A DNA stretch of 64,000 bases, taken from assembly GCA_043228905.1 (NCBI GenBank), contig JBHGNT010000014.1, forward strand, positions 11,036,001 through 11,100,000, given 5' to 3'. Position numbers and translations under genes: made by a program. Source of the DNA: Azolla caroliniana. Taxonomy: Eukaryota > Polypodiophyta. Positions 56,952 to 64,000 of the stretch are shown in pieces. Position 1 is the stretch's first letter; every line of letters starts with the position of its first letter. A model generated the notes under the pieces. It did no database searches and had not been told where the DNA came from. It worked only from the letters and a program-made list of their open reading frames with translations.

Positions 56952-59673
56952 TTGGGGTTGAAGGACTTGATATAGGCAATCCATCGCAACATAGCAATAT
57001 CCAGTGTAGCACAACCGGATATCATTCCGAGAATAGGTAGACAATCAGTTTCGATTATGGGGTTGCAGCATGGGAATGGGAACAATTAGCTATGTCCTTG
57101 ACATAGCTAATTAGCTATCTAAAAAGCTACATGTAATCTGTATATTTTGGCAATTTTAGGGATGATTAGAATTTGATCTCAAATAAAGACTAGCTAAACG
57201 GTGGAACATAAATGGTAATATTTCCATCCCCATCATAAATGATACATATCTTTAAGATCTTCCTACGAAAAATTAGCTATAAAAAAAACTATTTAGCTAT
57301 GGTCAATTTACCAGCTAAATAGCTATAATAGTGTTTCCATTCGCATGCTTTCACCCTATGACCTCTGTTCCGATAAGATAGTCACGATATGTTTTAACCG
57401 CAGATATTATTCCCCATAGCTCTCTCTTTACTTGGGCATACTCTCTTTGTCTTTCGGTCAACACCTTTGCACCGAATTGGATTGCATACCGATTCCTTTC
57501 TGTGTCTTCTTGGTTTATCACCCATCCAATTCCGGTTGGGTTCGTATCCACTGTCACATATATCGGGGTACCTTCGGTGTAGTTGGCTTTTCACAATGGC
57601 GAAGCTTCCAATAATAGTTTCTTTAGCTTTTGAACCATGCAGGTATGCTCATCTTCCCATTCGAACTTCTTCCTTTTCTTTAGTAATCCATACAATGGTT
57701 CAACGACATGAGCATAATGCACATGCTCCCAAGAATCTTCGCACCTCTGTTTGAGATACACATTCTTCTCTCATCTCTTGAATAGTGTTCACCTTGGATG
57801 GAGATGGCTTCCGGCCATAAGACCCACATAAGTGTCCTAACACCAATATTTTTGGTTGACTGAATGCAGACTTCTCTCCCGAAAACGTGAGATTTGCATC
57901 CTCAAGGTTTTGTAACACCTTCTCGCTATCCTTTATATGGTCGATAATGAATCTTCAACAACCATCTTCATCCTTCGATTCATCTTTGTCTTCCACCAAG
58001 CATCCTTTGATTTGAATGTCATCTAAGAAGGGCAATGTGATATCAGGGATACAATTCCCTCAACACTTTATTCATGGCATTCACCATGTGGGCTATAGAA
58101 TTTGTCGCAAGTTGGGGTAAGTTACACATCCTTACCAACCCGATTGGCGTCCTCATTGTCGTTATGTCTCTACTATCGACGGCCAATTGAAACTGATCAT
58201 AGCCCGAGTAGAGATCACCAATGGAATAGATCGATCTTCCCATGAAGGATTTGGCAAATACATCCACGCTTGGACCAATTCCAGCATTTCGGATCGTCAC
58301 CTTGTTGACGGGCTAGAGATCTTGAATAAAGCGTAAGGACCCATTCTTCTTCGGCACCGTAAACCATCTATTGGAGTAGGGAGCATTGGATGGGTCAAGA
58401 ATTCCCATCCTAACCTTTTCCTTTAGAAGCTCAATCAACTTTGGAATGTGAACTCATAGCTTCCCTTTTGTCTCTTTAGTGAAGACATGACCTATTGCCT
58501 TTGGATCCCTTAAGCTTGGATCATTAGAAACTTCCTTCATCTTTTGCCAGCTATCTTCCGGTAGCGGAACCGCAACTAGCTTGATCTTTCTATCCACTGT
58601 TTTATATTTTGTGTTAACTTCAGCTTCCTCCATCAAGATGCCTCGATGATATTCATCGATGATAGCATACATGTTGACGGAGTTAACCGAAATCTCGTGT
58701 CAATCATGAGGATAGCTCAAATCCACGACTTCCTCGATTTCGCCGATGGTGTCATTAAATGGGGTTTCTTCTAGAATATGAGTTACGAATTCTTCTTCTC
58801 CTATTATGCTTTCTTCTTTCAACGGCTTCTCGAAGTCTTGTATCTGACGCTTCTTGTTGAGTAGTGCTAGTTTACATGCACCACTAGGTGTGACACATGT
58901 TGCTTCTCCTTGCAATCCACGCGCTCTACTTCCTTGTGGGGACTTATGATTGCTCGGACTATTTGTGCCCCATGCTTCAATAGTTCGTTCTAAAAATCCA
59001 AGGATTCACCTCCAAGGCTATCTCGGTTCCTTTCGAGATTGGCTCGCACCGCCAGGAATTGAATAGATCTTTGCTTGTCCAGGCTCTTGACTCGCGTAAA
59101 AGTTGCTCCATTATCGAACACCTTGGTCTCCATCCGGGACGATGTGATATACGGTTGTCCTAGGATGATAGGATGCGAAGCTGAGTCTTGCACGAAGAAG
59201 TGTTGATCCATCTCCACATCTCCAATCGTGACTTTAACATTGGGGCAAGCTCCCTGCAAGTCTTCCGTGGCCTTCGTTGCCGCTCGAATCTTCCATTCGT
59301 GGTTTGTATTAATCGGCCATCTTCCCTTTTTGTAGAAGTCGGTCGACATGAGTTTAATCTCCGAACCATGGTCAATCAAAGCTATCACGGTCTCGTTCTT
59401 CTCCCCGATCTTCGCCGGCGTCTCCGTTGTCACTCTTGCCCATTGAGGCCGAGAGTAATGGTTGTCCGCCATCACTTTTTCTTCTTTCTCCTCTTCTGAT
59501 CTTGCCATAGTTATGGCACTTGTTTTCCCCTCCTCTTCATCTGCTTGTTGCCACTTCCGCTTAATCAAGTCCACGATAGTATCGTGGAACTCCTTCTTAG
59601 CGATCCCAAGTAGCTCTCTCAAAGTAAGGTCGACATGACTGTCTAAAACCTTCTCCTCAAGGACCTTCCGCAA
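56952..59673 (-). pseudogene. Gypsy protease, RT and RNase H
   Basis: Protease at 59400-59100: VIALIDHGSEIKLMS (Asp-His-Gly in place of Asp-Ser/Thr-Gly), SHPIILGQPYITSSRMETK. RT at 58300-57700: GRSIYSIGDLYSGYDQFQLA (first catalytic Asp), TTMRTPIGLVRMCNLPQLAT, then FLDDIQIKGC at about 58020 (the catalytic Asp pair is intact). RKPSPSKVNTIQEM follows. RNase H at 57557-56952: MTVDTNPTGIGWVINQED, QVKRELWGIISAVKTYRDY, ETDCLPILG and MLRWIAYIKSFN. Stops and frameshifts near 58690, 58310, 58050 and 57600. The RT style (YSGYDQF.LA; FLDDI.IKG) marks a lineage distinct from the gypsy at 42.7 kb. Confidence 0.88.
57060..57356. mobile_element. 297-bp MITE with 25-bp terminal inverted repeats, TSD TATG
   Basis: Ends: GGGTTGCAGCATGGGAATGG (plus strand) and GGGTGAAAGCATGCGAATGG (minus strand), about 20 of 25 bases matching over the full repeat. 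Flanks are TATG at 57056-57059 and 57357-57360. The host reading frame (gypsy RNase H, EVI|IETDCLPILG) is restored exactly when the element and one TATG are removed. The interior is AT-rich and non-coding, with AGCTAATTAGCTAT palindromes. The superfamily is uncertain. Confidence 0.85.
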
Positions 59674-60639
59674 GTCGGTTGTTTGTTCTATGTCCGACCT
59701 TAGCTTGTAAGTCGGCGCCGCTCGTTCTTTTCCTTCATAGATTCATCGACTTCCATCCGAGAAGGTTGGCTCGATCCACCAGGCTTCATGCTTGTTTCTG
59801 CTATCTCTTTTCGTGGCGTAGCTTGGGCTTGTCCTTCTTTCCCTGCATTCCTCGTATTGTGATGCTTTAATGTGCCATCTTCTTCGTCGGTTCTTTTCCT
59901 CTTCTCTTCGACAAGAGCTTCCATCCGGTAACTCGTCGCACATTCCGATCAGCCGGCCCGCATCGACCTAAGTTGGACAATGATACCGCTTCAAAATTCT
60001 TGGAGAGCTCTTCGATTATGGATTCTTCCATTGCTTTCTTGTCGAAATTGTTGATCGACTTGCTAGGCTCGATCGTCATAGGCACCTTCCTCCTCGACGA
60101 TTGTGGATTCTCCATATCAGTTTCCTCTTGCCATTGTTGACGCTTATCAAGATAGCTACAAGCCTTCTTCACCGCCGCCCAGTCCGCTACCAAACCATTT
60201 GGTTGTGTTTCTTACTCCAAAAAGTTGTCCAATTCGCGCCGATCTTTCGCATCCATTGCCTTTAGGAATAGTAGGACTTTATCTCCATCCAGAACTCGTT
60301 GATCAACACTCAGAAGTCGGTTGTACTTCTGGTCGAATTCGTCATATACTCTAGACGCACACATATTCTTCCCTTTCTTCTCGATCCACGTCATTAGCAT
60401 ATGTTGAGTCATCCGTGACATGTCTTCAAGCATGTATTCAATGAAAAGCGCTTTTTCGAACTCCACCCAAGTTGCGTGCTCATTTTGGATCTCCATGACA
60501 TATTCGTGGATCCCTGGTTCCACCACACGTTTGAAGCTAGAAATTTGTTTGAGATCATTGACATCCCTCTGCTGCATCTCGTTCCGATAGGTAGCAAGAA
60601 AATCCGTGATGTTCTTGCCACCAAATCGTCCAGCTATCT
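59674..60639 (-). pseudogene. Gypsy gag, truncated at its N-terminus by a copia insertion
   Basis: Minus strand from 60639: AGRFGGKNITDFLATYRNEM, SSFKRVVEPGIHEYVMEIQN, EKALFIEYMLEDMSRM and KVLLFLKAMDAKDRRELDNF. Downstream: KKACSYLDKRQQWQEETD, a frame change, then EEKRKRTDEEDGT and PSRMEVDESMKEKNER. The zinc-knuckle segment present in the plus-strand copy (35360-35410) is missing here, so about 500 bases are deleted near 59950. The first ~40 codons lie beyond the insertion. Confidence 0.85.
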
Positions 60640-61317
60640 GTTGGGAGACAGGTCCCTCCGAATGGGAAGGGAGAAGAACAGTGCTAATGAACAAACTCAG
60701 CCGAGGCCGATAGACCGAGGCCGAAACCGGATGGCGCAGACCCTGTGAGAACCGGATGAGGAGTACCCAGCTTCGGAGAGTCGGATGGTGCAGACCCGGT
60801 GAGAACCGGATGAGGAGTACCCGGCTACAGAGAGCCGGATGGTGCAGACCTGGTGAGAACCGGATGAAGAGACATATTCATAAATATGTTTTCTGAGAGT
60901 CCATCGTGGCTATATTTGTAAATAGCCGAAAAGTCATATTAGTATAAATATGACTTAGGGCAAACTTTTAGAGTGTGTTGTCATTCTTGTTGGTACAAGG
61001 AGAGAGAGAGCGCGTAACAGTGTACAGAGAGAGAGAGAGAAAGAGGTTGTTGCCTCTGTTGTAACCGCCGCCTGTGGCGAAGATCGTGAGCACGAGGTCG
61101 TTGCTTCCGTGAGCTCACTGTTGTAATTATTGTGAAATAGTGATAGTTAGTAGTTAGTGGACTGCCATGGTTTTTCCCTCTCAGGGTTTTCCACGTTAAA
61201 CATCCTGTTTACCCTTCTCTCCATTGTGTCGTGTTTTTTTATTTCCCGTTTTCTGTGCATGATTCTAAGCTCGGTTGTGGTCGAGCGTTGTGTATAGTGG
61301 ACGTGTAGTTCCCGACA
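60640..61317 (+). repeat. Copia 5' LTR
   Basis: TGTTGGGAGACAGGTCCC...GTTCCCGACA. It has two full and one partial 54-bp U3 repeats (about 60729-60860), TATA-like TTAGTATAAATATGAC (60938), a GA tract, and the R/U5 block GGTTGTTGCCTCTGTTGTAA. Confidence 0.92.
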
Positions 61318-61346
61318 AGTGGTATCAGAGCGAAACGACACAGAAA

Positions 61347-62593
61347 ATGGACGATTCGTTGGGAGGCATGTTCAAGCTCATCGGCTCCAACTATTCGGTA
61401 TGGAAGTCGAAGATGAGGGACATGCTCGTGGTTAAAGATCTTTGGTTGCCAGTTCAGTTTGGGGACAAGAGATCAGACAAAATCGACGCCACGATATGGG
61501 AGGTAATGCACATGAAGACAACGGCTTACATACGATGCTTCATCGACATGAGCCTATACAACAACTTCAATGAAGAGAGCAAGGCTCATGAGCTCTAGGA
61601 GAAGATTGGCATTATGTTTCAAAACAAAAATGTTGTTAATCAGGTTTCGGTGTTCCAGAAGCTAGTAAGACTCCGGTACCAAGATGGCTCCAGCATGGCG
61701 GACCACATGAATGCCTTCCAGGGGCTGATCCACCAGGCAACATCATTGGAAGTACCTCTCGCCCACGAGGTACTAGCACTACTCCTGCTCGGTTCCCTCC
61801 CAGATAGCTGGGAGACATTGGTTGTCACCTTGGGCAACGCCGGGCCGGAAGGAAAACGGTTATCCCTAGCAAGAGTGAAGTCGCATCGGAAAGATAAGGA
61901 TACGAGCTCCGACTCCAAAGCGCTCCTTACCGAATCGGAACGTGGAAGACATAGAAACCGTAGTCCCCAGAACCGGGAGAAGTCAGGGACACGGTCAAAG
62001 TGAAGGGGGAGGCCTACTTGCTTCTATAGCGGCAAGCCGGGACACTTCCAAAAGAAATGTCGGCATTTCCGAATGGACAAGGAAACCGACGGTACCGATT
62101 CGAAGCAGATACCGGACCGGAATGGTAAAGACAGGAGGGGAACGGACCGGAAGGGGACGACGGCAATCGCGGCAAGTGAAGAAGAGTTTATGCTCATCAC
62201 CAAGGAGAGTGAGAGAAACCTTGCCGGCGACGAGATGACCTGGGTGGTAGACTCCGGAGTGTCGTTCCACCTTACCCTGGACCGGAAATGCTTCTCATCC
62301 TACTCAGCCGGTGATCACGGCTGTGTCCGGATGGGGAATGAAGGTACATGCCAAATTGTCGGCATAGGAGACGTGTGGCTAACAACGCCAACCGGATGCA
62401 AGCTGCTGCTGAAGGATGTCCGACACGTTCCGGAGGTTCGTCTGAACCTGATATCAGCCGGTCGGCTAGACGATGAAGGCTACACGGGTACCATCCGGAA
62501 CGGTGTCATGAAGTTCTGCAAAGGGAGCCTGATTGTGGCTCGGGCCTGGAAGGTCAACACTCTGTACTTGATGAATCCCGGTTATGTTCGAAG
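61347..62593 (+). pseudogene. Copia gag and protease, two stops and one frameshift
   Basis: It starts MDDSLGGMFKLIGSNYSVW, then MRDMLVVKDLWLPVQFGDK. An in-frame TAG at 61596 falls where relatives have Trp (LWEK). VRLRYQDGSSMADHMNAFQ and LLLLGSLPDSWETL follow. A TGA is at 62001. The zinc knuckle is CFYSGKPGHFQKKC, with its second Cys changed to Ser. Protease: WVVDSGVSFHLT (DSG present). LNLISAGRLDDEGYTG follows. A one-base deletion near 62575 (relatives read LYLMNAR/YAQ) shifts into the integrase frame. These defects would block translation of one polyprotein. Confidence 0.88.
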
Positions 62594-64000
62594 GAAGTGA
62601 ACGTGGCATCCGACACTGTCGGTGAGCTGTGGCACAAAAGGCTGTGTCACATGAGTGAGAAGGGGGTGAAGAGGCTTGCAGACGACAACCTCATTCCAAT
62701 GAAGAACGTGCACTTGGAGAAGTGCACTGATTGTCTGGCCGATAAGCAAAACCGGACCTCCTTCCGACCAAGGCCACCGATGAGACGTATTGCACCACTA
62801 GAGTTGGTGCATACTGATGTGTGTCAAGTGGACACAAAGTCACATGCAGGATCGCAGTACTTCGTGACGTTCATAGATGACCGCAGCCAGAAGCTATGGG
62901 CCACGCCGTTGAAGACCAAGGATCAAGTGTTATCAGTCTTCAAAGAGCTCCACGCGAGAGTGGAAAGAGAAACCGGTCGGAAGCTGAAGGCGGTTCGAGT
63001 AGATAACGGAGGAGAATACCGGGGGCAATCCGAGGAGTACTGTCGCTCGATGGGAATCCGGCTCAAATTTACCAAGCCGAAGACACAGGAACTAAACGGA
63101 CTGGCCGAGAGGATGAACCGGACCTTAATGGAGAGGGTCCGGAGTATGCTAGCGCATGCAAAACTACCCAAGAAGTTTTGGGCTGAGGCATTGTCGATGG
63201 CAACATATGTGATAAATAGATCACCCTCAATACCCTTGGATGGAGACACGCCACAGAGAGTATGGACCTGTAAGGAAGTATCCTACCGGCATCTGAAGGT
63301 GTTCGGGTGTCTCGCGTACATGCATGTAGCTAAGGACCGGAGAGGAAAGTTATATCCAAAGACCCGGCCATGCATATTCCTCGGTTACGGTGACGATGAG
63401 TTCGGCTACCGAGTGTGGGACCTGGTCGTCAAGAAGGTATTCCGGAGTCGAGATATTATCTTCATGGAGGACAAGACGCTCGCCGATTGGGAGTTGGAGA
63501 AGAAGATAATGAACTCTGAGTCGACCGGTAAGGATCGACTCTACGATGAGCAGACCCAACCGGCAAGAGACCGATTAGCACTCGAGGGACCAGCTGGTTA
63601 CGGTGAGGATACTGAACAAGCTGAAGAAGAAGTGGAGCAAGCTGAAACCGGAACCGGCCAAGACCCCGAATCGGATTCAGATGAAGAGCAAATGGAGGAG
63701 CCGGTTACCGAAGCCCGAAGACGGAGATATCCTCTCAGAGAGAGAAGGGCGCCCCGGAGATTTCCGGATGTAGAGCATGTTCTGCTAACCAATGAGGGGG
63801 AGCTGGAAAGCTTCGAAGAAGCGAAGGATGACACCCACAGCCGCAAATGGTTAAGTGCCATACAGGATGAGATGGATTCCCTGCATGAGAACCATACGTA
63901 CGAATTGGTGGAGTTGCCGAAAGGAAAGCGGGCACTCCGAAACAAGTGGGTGTACAAGTTGAAACCGGGAGATGCCGGCAACCCCCCGAGATACAAAGCC
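62594..64000 (+). CDS. Copia integrase and RT start, open to window end
   Basis: About 469 codons are open without a stop from EVNVASDTVGELWHKRLCHM (GAG-pre-integrase His/Cys domain; KCTDCLADKQ) to 64000. Integrase core: ELVHTDVCQVDT (first Asp), VDNGGEYRGQSEEYC (second Asp), LNGLAERMNRTLMERV (Glu), so the DDE triad is complete. CIFLGYGDDEFGYRVWDLV follows, then an acidic linker (QAEEEVEQAETGTGQDPESD) and RYPLRERRAPRRFPDVEHVL. RT begins at about 63840 (RKWLSAIQDEMDSLHENHTY) and reaches KLKPGDAGNPPRYKA at the edge. The YVDD box and RNase H lie outside the window. The frame is fused to gag in intact relatives, so it has no start codon of its own. Confidence 0.9.

Larger units (their letters stand above)
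53027..60639 (-). mobile_element. Long gypsy element with 1.6-kb LTR, minus strand, 5' end beyond an insertion
   Basis: 3' LTR 54653-53027 (minus: TGAGATATCCCACATAG...ACGACA). Pol runs from 59673 to 54793 and gag from 60639 to 59700. Gag is cut at 60639/60640 by a plus-strand copia, so the 5' LTR lies outside the window. Internal insertions: a solo LTR (56328-56946) and a MITE (57060-57356). The plus-strand deleted relative is at 32811-36832. Confidence 0.88.
60640..64000 (+). mobile_element. Youngest-looking copia element, continues past window end
   Basis: 5' LTR 60640-61317, primer site TGGTATCAGAGC at 61320-61331 (perfect iMet type), gag ATG at 61347. Gag, protease, integrase and the start of RT are in order. 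The left flank CTATC (60635-60639) is the expected 5-bp target duplication, but its mate is outside the window. It interrupts gypsy gag. Confidence 0.93.

Noticed and set aside
53027-60639. Integrated plant pararetrovirus (caulimovirid)
   Set aside because: A true integrase with DDE residues and long LTRs are present, and there is no movement protein or coat-protein pattern. It is a gypsy retrotransposon.

Overview
The window looks like repeat-rich nuclear DNA of a land plant, most likely a flowering plant. The signs are one intron-containing ZIP-family metal transporter gene, tRNA-iMet-primed LTR retrotransposons of both the Ty1/copia and Ty3/gypsy superfamilies, plant-type LINEs, a MITE, AT-rich spacers and many microsatellites. 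I see no bacterial or organellar features, no rRNA genes and no CRISPR arrays. The species cannot be named from the sequence.

Layout. 0.5-2.6 kb: the only clearly intact host gene, a three-exon ZIP transporter on the minus strand (348 aa). A perfect zinc-deficiency-response palindrome (ATGTCGACAT) lies just upstream of a TATA-like box. 2.6-6.5 kb: AT-rich spacer with two weak duplications. 6.5-8.3 kb: the 3' end of a minus-strand chromovirus (integrase, chromodomain, poly-G tract, LTR). 8.3-9.3 kb: a possible small two-exon gene whose putative intron holds a hairpin-forming minisatellite. 9.5-12.7 kb: the decayed plus-strand gene of a transposase-like protein of a poorly described family. 12.96-14.03 kb: copia LTR plus gag, minus strand. 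15.3-16.66 kb: LINE 3' part. 16.66-24.1 kb: a Tat-like gypsy element with direct LTRs and a coiled-coil extra ORF, carrying a degenerate copia inside it. 24.1-29.8 kb: remains of two copia families meeting at an inverted junction. 29.8-32.8 kb: a second LINE with endonuclease and RT. 32.8-36.8 kb: an internally deleted derivative of a large-LTR gypsy family.

36.8-51.6 kb is the best example of nesting. A minus-strand copia (38882-49750, TSD TAATC) sits inside a gypsy solo LTR. It carries a plus-strand solo copia LTR (41585-42277, TSD GTATT), a nearly full-length gypsy (42666-49040, near-perfect TSD ATCAT/ATCAC) and a small inverted piece of its own gag. Copia fragments of another family flank it. 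51.6-53.0 kb is a gypsy LTR plus gag, cut by a long minus-strand gypsy (53027-60639). That element carries a solo copia LTR (56328-56946, TSD GAATC) and a 297-bp MITE (57060-57356), and is itself cut by the youngest-looking element, a plus-strand copia (60640 to beyond 64000).

Apart from the ZIP gene almost everything is mobile DNA, mostly broken by stops, frameshifts, nested insertions and internal rearrangements. The most novel items are the transposase-like gene at 9.5-12.7 kb, the hairpin minisatellite beside it, tandem repeats of variable copy number inside LTRs, and antisense tRNA-like modules inside gypsy LTRs.
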